NCBI RefSeq assembly: GCF_034313965.1
Contig: NZ_JAVIWQ010000002.1
Location: 3,844,001 to 3,908,000 of the forward strand
DNA: 64,000 nt
Reading direction: 5' to 3'
Source of the DNA: Herbaspirillum sp. RTI4
GTDB lineage: Bacteria > Pseudomonadota > Gammaproteobacteria > Burkholderiales > Burkholderiaceae_D
Part shown: piece by piece, positions 36,586 through 45,518 of the stretch
Numbering within the stretch: position 1 is the first letter of the stretch
Layout: the number at the start of each line of letters is the position of its first letter
Notes under the pieces: model-generated
The model's database searches: none
What the model was told of the DNA's origin: nothing
Seen by the model: the letters and a program-made list of their open reading frames with translations, nothing else
Made by a program: the position numbers and the translations under genes

Positions 36586-38433
36586 ATGACCGCCCCCCTG
36601 CACCCCCTCCGTCCCATCCTCGCACTTCCCGATCAACTGATTTCCCAGATTGCCGCCGGCGAAGTGGTCGAACGCCCCTCTGCCGTCGTCAAGGAGTTGC
36701 TGGAAAACGCACTCGACGCAGGTTCCACCCAGATTTCCATCCGACTGGAGCAGGGCGGCGTCAAGCGCATCGCCATTAGCGACAACGGACGCGGCATCGC
36801 CGCCGAACAAATGCCGCTGGCACTGGCGCGGCATGCCACCTCCAAGATTTCCTCGCTGACCGAACTGGAAAACGTCGCCACACTCGGTTTTCGCGGCGAA
36901 GCACTGGCCTCCATCGCCGCCGTCGCCCAGTTGCAACTAACTTCACGCACCGCCGACGGCGCGCACGCCTGGCAAATCGAAGGATCAAGCGCCGGCAGCG
37001 TTGTGCCCGCTTCCGGCGCGCCGGGCACCACCATCGACGTGCAAGACCTGTATTTCAATACGCCGGCGCGACGCAAGTTCCTCAAATCGGAACAGACTGA
37101 ATACGGCCATTGCGCCGAAGTCGTGCGTCGCATCGCTCTGTCGCGGCCGGACGTGCTGTTCTCGCTCTCGCATAACGGCAAGACTCTCGACCACTGGGCC
37201 GCCAGCGACAGCGCCAAACGCAGCGCCGCCATCCTCGGTAACGAATTCGCCGAAGCCCGGCTGCCGCTCGACGAAGCCGCCGGCCCCCTGCACCTGCACG
37301 GCTTCATCGGCCTGCCGACCGCCTCACGCGCGCGCGGCGACAGCCAGTATTTCTACGTCAACGGCCGCTTCGTGCGCGACAAACTGCTGCTGCACGCGGT
37401 GCGCGCCGCTTATCAGGACGTGCTGCACGGCGAACGATTTCCTTCCTACGTGCTGTCCCTTGATCTCGACCCGGCCTTAGTCGACGTCAACGTCCACCCC
37501 TCGAAAATTGAAGTCCGCTTCCGTGATAGTCGCGCCGTACATCAGTTTGTCTTTCATGCGATCAGCCGGGCGCTGGCGCAGACTTCGGCCACGGCCTACG
37601 GCGCAACACCCGCGCCACTACCCGCTGCCAGCGGCGCAATGCCGTGGATGCGCGAAGCGCAACAAGGCAGCTTCGGCGCGCAACTGGCGCAACCCTCCGG
37701 CGTATCGGCATACGGCCGACCCAACGCATTTGCCGCCAGCGGCGTAGCCCAGTCGCCCGCTGCTTATGGCGCATTTTTCAGCTCTGCTTCGGGCGCAGTC
37801 ACGCAAGCCAACGCCTACCCTCCGGCCACACCCCTGCCGGAAAGCGATGAATTCCCGCTCGGCTTTGCCATGGCGCAATTGCACGGCATTTACATCCTCG
37901 CGCAAAACAGCAAGGGACTGGTGGTGGTCGACATGCACGCCGCCCACGAACGCATCCTGTATGAGGAATTGAAAAGCGCGCTGGACGACGATGCCATGTA
38001 CGTGCAGCCACTGCTGATTCCGGTCACTTTTTACGCCGACGCCGTTGAAGTCGCCACCGCCGAAGAGCATCAGGACACCCTCAGCGCACTCGGCTTCGAT
38101 ATCGCCGCCATGTCGCCCACCACGCTGGCCGTGCGCGCCATCCCCGCGCTGCTCAAGACCGCCGATGCGCAATCGTTGGCGCGCGACGTGTTGCGCGAAA
38201 TCCGCGAATTCGGCGGCTCGCGAGTTCTGGTGGAGCGGCGCAACGAACTGCTCGGTACGCTGGCCTGCCACACCGCCGTGCGCGCCAATCGCACTCTTTC
38301 GATACCGGAAATGAACGCCCTGCTGCGCAGCATGGAAGGCACCGACCGCGTCGATCAGTGCAACCACGGCCGTCCCACCTGGACCCAGCTCGCGTTGAGC
38401 GACCTCGACAAACTCTTCCTGCGCGGCCAGTGA
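36586..38433 (+). CDS. mutL: DNA mismatch repair protein MutL
   Basis: MutL links MutS mismatch recognition to strand incision. The 615-residue protein has the GHKL ATPase motifs [25 protein letters not shown] (in parts: [25 protein letters not shown]), DNGRGI and [11 protein letters not shown], a low-complexity Ala-rich linker around residues 335-430 and the C-terminal dimerisation domain. I see no DQHA..E..E endonuclease motif; the corresponding site reads [17 protein letters not shown], which lacks Gln, so its endonuclease status is uncertain. The stop overlaps the GTG start of miaA. Confidence 0.95.
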   Translation: MTAPLHPLRPILALPDQLISQIAAGEVVERPSAVVKELLENALDAGSTQISIRLEQGGVKRIAISDNGRGIAAEQMPLALARHATSKISSLTELENVATLGFRGEALASIAAVAQLQLTSRTADGAHAWQIEGSSAGSVVPASGAPGTTIDVQDLYFNTPARRKFLKSEQTEYGHCAEVVRRIALSRPDVLFSLSHNGKTLDHWAASDSAKRSAAILGNEFAEARLPLDEAAGPLHLHGFIGLPTASRARGDSQYFYVNGRFVRDKLLLHAVRAAYQDVLHGERFPSYVLSLDLDPALVDVNVHPSKIEVRFRDSRAVHQFVFHAISRALAQTSATAYGATPAPLPAASGAMPWMREAQQGSFGAQLAQPSGVSAYGRPNAFAASGVAQSPAAYGAFFSSASGAVTQANAYPPATPLPESDEFPLGFAMAQLHGIYILAQNSKGLVVVDMHAAHERILYEELKSALDDDAMYVQPLLIPVTFYADAVEVATAEEHQDTLSALGFDIAAMSPTTLAVRAIPALLKTADAQSLARDVLREIREFGGSRVLVERRNELLGTLACHTAVRANRTLSIPEMNALLRSMEGTDRVDQCNHGRPTWTQLALSDLDKLFLRGQ

Positions 38434-39404
38434 CCGCGCCCTCGTCCCGGCCGCTGGCCGTTGCCCTCATGGGGCCTACCGCCTCCGGCAAAACCGCCGC
38501 CGCACTGGAAATCGCCCGTCATATCCCCTGCGAAATTATTTCCGTCGATTCCGCGCTGGTGTACCGCGGGATGGATATCGGCACCGCCAAACCCAGTGCT
38601 GCCGAATTAGCCAGCGTCCCGCACCACCTGATCGACATCCTCGACCCAGCGCAGTCGTATTCCGCAATGCAGTTCCGGCAAGACGCGCTGCAACTGGTCT
38701 CAGACATTCAGGCGCGTGGCAAACTACCGCTGCTGGTGGGCGGCACCATGCTGTATTTCAAAACCCTGCGCGATGGGCTCGATATCCTGCCGTCGGCCGA
38801 CCCCGCCATCCGCGCCCGGCTCGACCACGACGCTGCGGAGCTGGGTGTACCGGCACTGCACGCTCGGTTGGCGCTGTTAGACCCCGTCACCGCCGCCAGA
38901 CTGCCTCCCAACGATAGCCAGCGCATCCAGCGTGCGCTGGAAATCATCGAACTGAGCGGACAACCGATGTCGGCGCTGCTGACGCAATCCGACTCAGACC
39001 TCGCGCCCTACAGCCTGCTGTCGTTTGAGCTACTGCCGATTGCATTGGAACCGTCCGAGCGCAGCGTCCTGCACGCCCGCATCGCCACCCGCTTCGACCT
39101 CATGCTGCAAGACGGCGCACTGATCGCCGAAGTGCAGGCGCTGCGCGCCCGTGGCGACCTGCACCCCGGCCTGCCCGCGCTACGCTGCGTGGGCTACCGG
39201 CAAACCTGGGATTATCTGGACGGCAACGGCAACCTGCACGACTTGCGCGAAAAAGGCCTCGCTGCCACGCGTCAGCTGGCAAAACGGCAACTGACCTGGC
39301 TGCGCGCCATGCCTGAGCGTCTGGTTGTCGATTGCAATGCGGCGGATGCCAGCGCGCAAGTGCTGGCTCTGGTGCAGGCAGCGTGGCAGGCCCGGGAGCG
39401 CTGA
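38430..39404 (+). CDS. miaA: tRNA dimethylallyltransferase MiaA
   Basis: MiaA adds a dimethylallyl group to N6 of A37 in tRNAs that read U-starting codons. The 324-residue protein has the P-loop [35 protein letters not shown] and the substrate region [16 protein letters not shown]. The start is the GTG at 38430, which overlaps the mutL stop codon as GTGA; the mutL-miaA order is widely conserved. Confidence 0.96.
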   Translation: MTAPSSRPLAVALMGPTASGKTAAALEIARHIPCEIISVDSALVYRGMDIGTAKPSAAELASVPHHLIDILDPAQSYSAMQFRQDALQLVSDIQARGKLPLLVGGTMLYFKTLRDGLDILPSADPAIRARLDHDAAELGVPALHARLALLDPVTAARLPPNDSQRIQRALEIIELSGQPMSALLTQSDSDLAPYSLLSFELLPIALEPSERSVLHARIATRFDLMLQDGALIAEVQALRARGDLHPGLPALRCVGYRQTWDYLDGNGNLHDLREKGLAATRQLAKRQLTWLRAMPERLVVDCNAADASAQVLALVQAAWQARER

Positions 39405-39561
39405 TCTCAGACCGGCGTGCCGCCGGATCCTTCGATACGGGGCCGTGCCCCTACTCAGGACGAACGGTAAATAAAGTATTTTTCAGTCGTACTCTGCTGG
39501 GGACGAACGGAAAACGCCATCTGGAAAAATAGAACATCAAACACCCTCCCAGCGTTCGTCC

Positions 39562-39764
39562 TAGGGTCTGTTGACGTTTCATTTACGAGATGCGTTTTCC
39601 CCAGAAAGTGTGATGGCAAGGCGCATAGGGTGGCAGGTGGCGGGCTCACCTGCCACCCTATGCAACACCGCCAACACGCTTTCTGGGGAAAAACCCTCCG
39701 GGAACGGCTACAGGCGTCGCCTGCCGCGCGTTTGTCCTCGTCAATAAAACGTCAACAGACCCTA
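39562..39764. mobile_element. MITE-like palindromic element, 203 bp
   Basis: Perfect 18-bp terminal inverted repeats, TAGGGTCTGTTGACGTTT (39562-39579) and its complement (39747-39764), enclose non-coding DNA. Inside are two further inverted pairs: TTCCCCAGAAAG near 39597 with CTTTCTGGGGAA near 39679, and a perfect 16-bp stem 39623-39638 with 39648-39663. No transposase is encoded, so movement would depend on a full-length element elsewhere. I could not identify the parent family. Confidence 0.7.
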
Positions 39765-39938
39765 AGTAGGGATGAAATCCCGTATCGAAGGATACGGCAG
39801 CATAAATCCCCACGCATCACCGCACCCAAAAACCGCATCCAAAGACATTTCCCTTGCTAAAAGCCCTAAAAAGACCATCGCTCTGTCTGATTTAAAGGAC
39901 ACGGGACGTAACAAACGCAACAGCAAGGAGGATTTCTA

Positions 39939-39968
39939 TTGACGGCGGCGCAATGCTGGCGGCATAAT
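39939..39968 (+). promoter_or_regulatory. Promoter of the tRNA-Met gene
   Basis: TTGACG (39939-39944) and CATAAT (39963-39968) are spaced by 18 bases, 15 bases before the tRNA. Both boxes match the sigma-70 consensus in five of six positions. Confidence 0.7.
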
Positions 39969-39983
39969 ACTCGGCTTGCTTTT

Positions 39984-40060
39984 GGTGATATAGCTCAGTT
40001 GGTTAGAGCACAGCACTCATAATGCTGGGGTCGGTGGTTCAAGTCCACCTATCACCACCA
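39984..40060 (+). tRNA. tRNA-Met (elongator, anticodon CAT)
   Basis: A 77-base cloverleaf: acceptor stem GGTGATA with TATCACC, D-arm AGCTCAGTTGGTTAGAGC, anticodon loop CTCATAA with stem CAGCA/TGCTG, T-arm GGTGGTTCAAGTCCACC and an encoded CCA end (40058-40060). The anticodon arm closely resembles that of E. coli elongator tRNA-Met. A lysidine-modified tRNA-Ile2 also has CAT in the gene, but the body favours Met. Its 3' half is the attachment site of the adjoining island. Confidence 0.93.
40040..40053 (+). repeat. attL, left attachment repeat of the island
   Basis: The 14 bases CAAGTCCACCTATC in the T-arm and acceptor of the tRNA recur exactly at 62733-62746. With an integrase gene immediately downstream this is the usual signature of tRNA-targeted integration. 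Confidence 0.72.
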
Positions 40061-40091
40061 TGAACATGTATAAAGAAGTACAAAGAAGTTC

Positions 40092-40131
40092 AAAAACCTG
40101 CACACAGCCCATAGCTGGTGCAGGTTTTTTT
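40092..40131 (+). terminator. Rho-independent terminator after tRNA-Met (island-borne)
   Basis: A 12-bp stem, AAAAACCTGCAC (40092-40103) with GTGCAGGTTTTT (40118-40129), runs into seven T residues. It lies inside the island end and now terminates the tRNA transcript. Confidence 0.88.
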
Positions 40132-40168
40132 GTTTTATATTGTTTTTTACAGTTCATGGACATCCATA

Positions 40169-40202
40169 TTTTTTGCATCCATACTTATATCCATGGATTA
40201 AA
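40169..40202 (+). repeat. Left copy of 34-bp end repeat (possible integrase arm sites)
   Basis: This 34-base segment matches 62652-62685 in 28 of 34 positions, in the same orientation. It contains TTTTTTGCATCCA and ATCCATG. The related sequence TGGATGCA recurs inverted at 40217-40224. Repeats of this type near tyrosine integrase genes usually bind the integrase arm domain; that function is inferred. Confidence 0.6.
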
Positions 40203-40226
40203 GTTATCCAACCTCATGGATGCAAA

Positions 40227-41471
40227 ATGCCAAAATTAGCCAAACCGCTGACTGATATTCAAATCAGGGCAGCGAAATCAAAAGAAAAAACTTGGACACT
40301 TGCCGACGGCAACGGGCTATACATTGAGATTAATCCTGCCGGGAAAAAGAGTTGGCGCATGGCCTACAGGTAACCTGGCAACAAGAAGAACAATCGCCTT
40401 TCATTTGGCGACTACCCGTTAGTTGGATTGGCAGAAGCCAGGGGGAAATGTTTTGACGCACGCAAGCTCTTGAACAATGGCATCAATCCAGCGCATCAAA
40501 AACGAATCGAAAAAGCCAGCTCATCTCTTGCCGCAGCAAATACATTTGAAGCTGTCGCACGAGAATGGCACAACAATAAACTAGAAACTTGGCAAGCTCG
40601 AACGGCCAAAAACGTTCTGCACAGATTGGAAGTCGATATCTTCCCCCTCATGGGGAAATATCCTATTACTGAAATCACCACGCTGATCATTCTGGATACA
40701 TTGCGCCAAATAGAAAAGCGCGGGGCGATTGATATGGCCAAGCGACAAGGTCAAGTCTGCGGTCAGATATTCCGATATGCCATAGCGTGCGGCAAGGCAG
40801 CTACTGACCCAGTGCCGAGTCTGAGGGGCGCTCTGAAATCGGCGGCAAGAGGACATCACGCAGCAATTACACCAGACGATCTACCAGAATTTCTGCGTGC
40901 CTTTAACAAAATAGAAGGGCGCATGTACATCCCCACCAAAGTCATGTTTCGCCTCATGATGCTTACCTTCGTTCGGACCAGTGAACTAACTACAACAGAG
41001 TGGGCAGAAATTGATTTTGAAAATGAAAAATGGCTTATCCCCTGGCAACGCATGAAAATGGGAAAAAAGAAATTCAATCCACGCAAGGTCAATCATCATG
41101 TATTTCTACCCGACCAAGGTTGGAAGCTATTACGGGAACTTCACACAATTACAGGCAATAACAAGTACCTGTTTCCGAATTTGCGAGATCCGACGCAACC
41201 AGCCACCAACTGGGGCATCCTGGCGGCCTTGAAACGTATGGGCTACGCAAGGAAGATGACCGGGCATGGATTTAGGTCCTTGGCGATGGGGATAATTAAA
41301 GAGCGCCTAGGCTACCGCCATGAAGTCGTGGATCGACAGTTATCCCATGCATTAGGTGATGCTTATGGTGAAGCCTATGATCGAGCACTATTTCTTGATG
41401 AGAGAAAAATCATGATGCAACAATACGCAGACTATTTGTACAACGTTGAATCAAGCAACCCGAATCCCTAA
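40227..41471 (+). pseudogene. Tyrosine integrase (DUF4102/P4 type) interrupted by in-frame TAA
   Basis: The frame from ATG 40227 gives MPKLAKPLTDIQIRAAKSKEKT and would run 414 residues, but codon 49 (40371-40373) is TAA, where relatives have Tyr or a similar residue (AYR*PGNKKNNRLSFGDYP). The frame then continues unbroken to 41471. Everything downstream is conserved: the arm-binding region, the catalytic Arg in FVRTSEL, HGFR, LSHA and the nucleophile Tyr in EAYDRALFLDERKIMMQQYADYL (quoted in part). A single base change explains the break. A truncated product could start at ATG 40428. Unless suppressed, the island can no longer move by itself. Confidence 0.85.
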
Positions 41472-41513
41472 AAACTTAGCTAGGTAACCAACTAACAGAA
41501 GACTTCCTATCCT

Positions 41514-42062
41514 ATGACCGAATTTGTTGATTACCGATGGAACGCCTTGAATGGCCCTACCGAAGATCGCGATCCAAGAATGATAGGTTACTGGAAGGGG
41601 CTAAGCAACAATCACATCTCAAAAGAGAAAGGTGAACTTTTCCTAAATAAGGTTTGGATTTCATGTGCGCCAGAAGATGAATTTTCTGGCGAGCGGCACT
41701 TTTACGATGAACAAAAAAAAGAAGAAGAGCTCTGGCAGAAAATACAACTTTTCCGAGACACATACAAACATCTGCCTGATTGGTTAGAACTATCCGGAAC
41801 ATTTAAAACCAGCATTCCTCCTGAAATTAAGATTGCATTTTCAAGCAGAAAAAGATCCAAACTTGGGGAGAAAAAAATACGCCGACTTTTTGCTCTCGAA
41901 CGGGGTAAAAGTTTGGTTCTCATGGCCCGAAATATTTTTGGGAAACCGCTTTATGAATGCGTCTCCATAGCGGTATCTGTTGCTGTTGGCATTGAGATAA
42001 GTGGCGATGATTTAAAGAAATCGTTCGCATCCCAAAATACAAAAATTAACCATCAGGGATGA
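41514..42062 (+). CDS. Hypothetical protein (182 aa)
   Basis: I do not recognise this protein. It begins MTEFVDYRWNALNGPTEDRD, is mostly polar and charged, and has a Lys/Arg-rich patch (FSSRKRSKLGEKKIRRLFALERGK) in two parts around residues 111-132. A mildly hydrophobic segment follows near the end (SIAVSVAVGIEIS). It has no signal peptide. It lies between the integrase and alpA in the same direction, a place often taken by island maintenance genes. Its stop codon is inside the stem of a 13-bp hairpin. Confidence 0.6.
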   Translation: MTEFVDYRWNALNGPTEDRDPRMIGYWKGLSNNHISKEKGELFLNKVWISCAPEDEFSGERHFYDEQKKEEELWQKIQLFRDTYKHLPDWLELSGTFKTSIPPEIKIAFSSRKRSKLGEKKIRRLFALERGKSLVLMARNIFGKPLYECVSIAVSVAVGIEISGDDLKKSFASQNTKINHQG

Positions 42063-42085
42063 TTCACGATTCGAATCATCCCTGA
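42053..42085 (+). terminator. Hairpin overlapping the stop codon of the 182-aa gene
   Basis: A perfect 13-bp stem, TCAGGGATGATTC (42053-42065) with GAATCATCCCTGA (42073-42085), encloses a 7-base loop and contains the stop codon. No T run follows directly, so intrinsic termination is doubtful. It may stabilise or pause the transcript. Confidence 0.45.
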
Positions 42086-42162
42086 CATACATCTGCAAAA
42101 AAACAAAAATAGCCCTCATTAGCTCAACCGAGCTCTACATAAGTTTTTAATGGGGGTATCAC

Positions 42163-42423
42163 ATGCACTATTTACCAGAAACGGGCTATCTGCGCCTAAG
42201 CCAAATTATCGGTAACAAAAAGGCTAATCCCATCACTGTTCCGATCATCCCGATTAGTCGAAGCAGCTGGTTAACAGGGGTCAAAACTGGACGTTTCCCC
42301 CAACCAATTAAGCTAGGCTCACGCACCACAGTTTGGAGAGTCGAAGATATTCGCGGCTTAATCGAACAAACAGGATGTCATTCTGTCAGCCAAGTAACTA
42401 TTCATGCGACGAAAGGAGAATGA
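42163..42423 (+). CDS. alpA: AlpA family transcriptional regulator/excisionase
   Basis: An 86-residue helix-turn-helix protein of the AlpA (phage P4 Vis-like) family: ETGYLRLSQIIGNK, then SRSSWLTGVKTGRFPQPIKLGSRTTVWRVEDI (in parts: SRSSWLTGVKTGRFPQPIKL and TTVWRVEDI). Such proteins switch on integrase or act as excisionase. The order integrase-alpA-helicase is typical for P4-like satellites and islands. Its stop is one base before the start of the next gene. Confidence 0.88.
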   Translation: MHYLPETGYLRLSQIIGNKKANPITVPIIPISRSSWLTGVKTGRFPQPIKLGSRTTVWRVEDIRGLIEQTGCHSVSQVTIHATKGE

Positions 42424-42424
42424 C

Positions 42425-44500
42425 ATGTCCACGCTCCCCGTCCAAGTCGATGTGCAAATAAATCCTCCAGCAGATCAAAAACTCGGCCTGCAAGCAGAGT
42501 CAATGCAAGAAAATATTCAACCCAAACTAAAAGCAACGAATCAATCTCCAAAAAGGAAACATTCTTTATCGACTGAGGCACATGAGGCACATGAGACTAA
42601 TACAACCTTACGTAAGCTTTTCCGTAGTCTCTCTGATGTTGATTCCGCTGAGACAACCGAGGCAAAGGTGAATGATTATGTCCCCTTTCCTTATCGGCTC
42701 ACGAATGAAGGGATTTTTCGGGAAAGCAAAGAAGGGGAAAGATCCTTCGGTAAAACGGAGCAAATATGCAGTCCGCTGATTATTCGTCATTTGACGCGAA
42801 GCGCAACAGGCAAGGAATATGGGCTTGACCTCGGGGCACTCACCTTGGACGGCAAGATCATTGAAATGGCGATCCCTGCCAAACAGCTCCATGGTGATCC
42901 AGCGTTACTCGCCAATTTCTTGGAGGACCATGGGGTACGCGTCATTCCATCGAAAGAAAAAGCGCTTAGCGCCTATCTTGATGCCGCCAGAACGTGCGCT
43001 CGCAGGAGGCCTTGGATGACTGCAATGCCCCGTACAGGCTGGAGCGACGGCGACAAGATGACTTATGTTTTACCTGACAAAGTCATCGGCTCCAATAATT
43101 GCGTCTATCAGCCAGAACATGCAAACAAAATGAAAGAGAGCTGCAAGAGCTCCGGGACACTCATCGACTGGCAGAACCACATTGTCACATCGATTTACCA
43201 CAGCGACCTGCTGTTATTTATGGTCTGTGCAAGTTTCACCGGGCCCCTCTTGCGCCCCGCCAACTCAGACAGCTTTGGCTTTAACTTGGCTGGAATGACC
43301 AGCAGGGGGAAAACCACCGCATTACAAATAGCAGCCAGTGTATGGGGATGCGGCAGCGACCCAGGAGCAGACTCAAATGCCATGGTTCGCCGTTGGAATA
43401 GTACGGCCAATGCTCTCGAGGCGATGGCAGAGGAACATTGTGATCTACCACTATGCTTGGATGAGCTAGGGCAATTTCGTAATGCCAGCGAACTGGATAA
43501 GGCGATTTACTCTCTGGCAGGAGGTCGTGGCGCTGAGCGCCTCAAATCGGATAGCAGTCGTCGTACTGTCAGGGAATGGCGCTCTGTGTTCCTATCGACA
43601 GGTGAAATCTCGATGGCAGAATTGATGGCACAACATGGGAAACAGCAAAAAGGAGGGCAAGCGCTACGCATCCTTGACATCCCATTTCCTGTCGTCGACC
43701 TTTTCGATAAGGATATCGATGCAGGAAAAACCGTGCGTCATCTGAAGGAAGCTTGCGGCAACTATTACGGCACCGCTGGAAGGGCATTTACCGAATGGCT
43801 TGTCCAAAAATATGCAACGCATGCGCGAGCCCATAATAATATTCGCTCACGAATGAAAGAAATTTCCGACCTGATGAACTCTGGTGAAGCGCCAGAAATT
43901 CTACGCGCGCTAGATAGATTTGCCCTCGTTCAAACGGCGGGTGAATTGGCCATCGAAGCTGGAATTTTGCACTGCACACCCGAACGTATCGCTACCGCTA
44001 TGCGAGCAGTATGGGAAATGTGGCGTGCCGCGGTACCAGATGTCGACGATGGTAGACGAGCCATCAAGCTGATTGCGCAATATATTTATGCACATCCAGG
44101 CCATTTCCCAGATAGCAGTATTTATAAAAATTTACCATTGACCATCTCCGGCTATCTAAAAATAAAAGCGGAGGGTGCGCTCTATTTGTTTAATGACGAT
44201 GGATTCAAAGCTGCTATCGGCGACATCTCAAAAACCGCCGCACTACACGCCCTAGAAAACAGTGGGCTAATATACAAAAATGAAGCAAATAGAACCAAGA
44301 GCAAACACAAGGTTTCCGCAGTCGATACAAGGACCTACTTCTATGCAATACGTGCCTCAATTTTTGATGAAGCGCCATTGTCACGTCCCATAGTCTCAGT
44401 AGCAGAGTCAGCGGCGAGGCAACCCCGAACCTCCGCCAATCAAGACAATGCCTCAGCAGCCTCATTGCCTCATGCATTTGAAGATGATGTTGAGTTTTGA
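42425..44500 (+). CDS. DUF927 domain protein (P-loop helicase-like)
   Basis: A 691-residue protein with the DUF927 ATPase module: PWMTAMPRTGWSDG and YVLPDKVIG upstream of the Walker A motif GMTSRGKTTAL (about residue 295), then the acidic LPLCLDELGQ (Walker B) and SVFLSTGEISM. DUF927 proteins accompany Toprim or P4-like primases in mobile elements and are thought to act as replicative helicases. No primase domain is seen in this protein or next to it. The start at 42425 follows AAAGGAG at good spacing, immediately after alpA. A terminator follows. Confidence 0.85.
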   Translation: MSTLPVQVDVQINPPADQKLGLQAESMQENIQPKLKATNQSPKRKHSLSTEAHEAHETNTTLRKLFRSLSDVDSAETTEAKVNDYVPFPYRLTNEGIFRESKEGERSFGKTEQICSPLIIRHLTRSATGKEYGLDLGALTLDGKIIEMAIPAKQLHGDPALLANFLEDHGVRVIPSKEKALSAYLDAARTCARRRPWMTAMPRTGWSDGDKMTYVLPDKVIGSNNCVYQPEHANKMKESCKSSGTLIDWQNHIVTSIYHSDLLLFMVCASFTGPLLRPANSDSFGFNLAGMTSRGKTTALQIAASVWGCGSDPGADSNAMVRRWNSTANALEAMAEEHCDLPLCLDELGQFRNASELDKAIYSLAGGRGAERLKSDSSRRTVREWRSVFLSTGEISMAELMAQHGKQQKGGQALRILDIPFPVVDLFDKDIDAGKTVRHLKEACGNYYGTAGRAFTEWLVQKYATHARAHNNIRSRMKEISDLMNSGEAPEILRALDRFALVQTAGELAIEAGILHCTPERIATAMRAVWEMWRAAVPDVDDGRRAIKLIAQYIYAHPGHFPDSSIYKNLPLTISGYLKIKAEGALYLFNDDGFKAAIGDISKTAALHALENSGLIYKNEANRTKSKHKVSAVDTRTYFYAIRASIFDEAPLSRPIVSVAESAARQPRTSANQDNASAASLPHAFEDDVEF

Positions 44501-44508
44501 GGACGTTT

Positions 44509-44550
44509 AAAATAAGGCTGGGAGCTTTTAAAGCCGCGGCCTTATTTTTG
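44509..44550 (+). terminator. Rho-independent terminator after the DUF927 gene
   Basis: A 10-bp stem, AAAATAAGGC (44509-44518) with GCCTTATTTT (44539-44548), ends in a T run. A second small hairpin lies in its loop. Confidence 0.8.
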
Positions 44551-44935
44551 TCATTTGGGAAATGCAATGGATCAGTCTCATGAGTGGGCGTTGTAGCGCT
44601 ACCTGTGCCCCCACAAAAAATACACATTGGCCCCGCCGGGCTATCCTGCGTATTTCAGTCTCATTTAAGTATCAACAGGCCGAACCAGTTTGATACCGCG
44701 CCAAAGGAATAGTCTCATATGAAAAATTGGCAGCGCTCAAGACAATGAGAGTTTCGCGCAAAGATGATGGAGAAGATTTTTGCCTTTTCCAGTCACAATT
44801 GAAGATAGCTTACAAAAATAAAAAATATCACTACTTAATTCAATAAAAATTTCTCAACCTCATAATTTTTAGTTGTAGTAGTCGCGGTCTGATCTTCCCC
44901 ACGCCGTTAACCGCCATCCCCTCACCTCCAATCAT
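44551..44935. other. AT-rich gap after the DUF927 gene
   Basis: About 385 bases without a supportable gene. The segment 44800-44880 is strongly AT-rich. I see no repeat or promoter that I would defend. Confidence 0.45.
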
Positions 44936-45194
44936 TCACACATCAAGCCCCACCCCCACCTCGCGCAACCACTCTTTGCACTGCACATAATCGGGCACGA
45001 TCCGTTCCACTGATTTCCAGAACGCCGATGAATGGTCATGGTGTTTCAGATGGCACGGCTCATGCACCACCACGTAATCGACGATGCGGTGCGGGGCCAT
45101 GATGATTGTCCAGTGGAATTGAATCTCCCCCTTGACGTTGCAACTTCCTCAGCGGGATTTGAATGTTTTGACGCATACATCAGTAGGCTCCACG
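44936..45194 (-). pseudogene. YgjP-like (M48/DUF45) metallopeptidase remnant, C-terminal part
   Basis: On the minus strand a frame ending at 44936 reads SCNVKGEIQFHWTIIMAPHR, then VDYVVVHEPCHLKHHDHS, then AFWKSVERIVPDY, the C-terminal half of a YgjP family protein. The zinc motif is HEPCH where relatives have HELCH. The codon before GSC is TGA instead of the Trp of RWGSC, and the gene is cut by the IS3 element at 45195. On the far side of the IS a few more codons can be read (IIGVEPTDV across the junction). YgjP-like genes often accompany type I restriction genes such as those at 50883-57447. Confidence 0.75.
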
Positions 45195-45254
45195 TGACCT
45201 GCTCCCCGAGATTAGTACGGCCATAATGTAGAGTTTGCCCCTAAGGAGGCAAGC

Positions 45255-45518
45255 ATGAAGAATCGATTCACGGAAGAACAGATCATTGGCGTATTAAAAG
45301 AAGCGGAAACTGGTGTAAAAGTGGCGGAGCTTTGCCGGAAACACGGTATTAGCGACGCCACCTATTACAACTGGAAAGCGAAATTCGGCGGGATGACGGT
45401 ATCCGAAGCACAACGACTCAAGGTTCTTGAAGCAGAGAACGCCAAGTTGAAACGCTTGCTGGCAGAATCAATGCTCGACAACGCAGCTCTCAAGGATGTT
45501 GTTGGCCGAAAGTGGTAA
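45255..45518 (+). CDS. IS3-family transposase OrfA
   Basis: The 87-residue protein carries the helix-turn-helix MKNRFTEEQIIGVLKEAE, CRKHGISDATYYNWKAKFGG and a leucine-rich coiled segment (LKVLEAENAKLKRLLAES). It binds the IS ends. It overlaps orfB, and a programmed -1 frameshift normally fuses the two. Confidence 0.93.
   Translation: MKNRFTEEQIIGVLKEAETGVKVAELCRKHGISDATYYNWKAKFGGMTVSEAQRLKVLEAENAKLKRLLAESMLDNAALKDVVGRKW

Larger units (their letters stand above)
39405..39983. other. Intergenic repeat nest between miaA and tRNA-Met
   Basis: These 579 bases hold no gene. They contain nested repeats: an outer inverted pair ATCCTTCGATACGGG (near 39428) and CCCGTATCGAAGGAT (near 39779), several copies of GGACGAACGG or its complement (39460-39560), and a 203-bp element with terminal inverted repeats (listed separately). 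The right end holds the tRNA promoter. Confidence 0.8.

Noticed and set aside
37618..38367. A 249-codon minus-strand frame opposite mutL
   Set aside because: It has antisense composition, no start signal and no recognisable motif.
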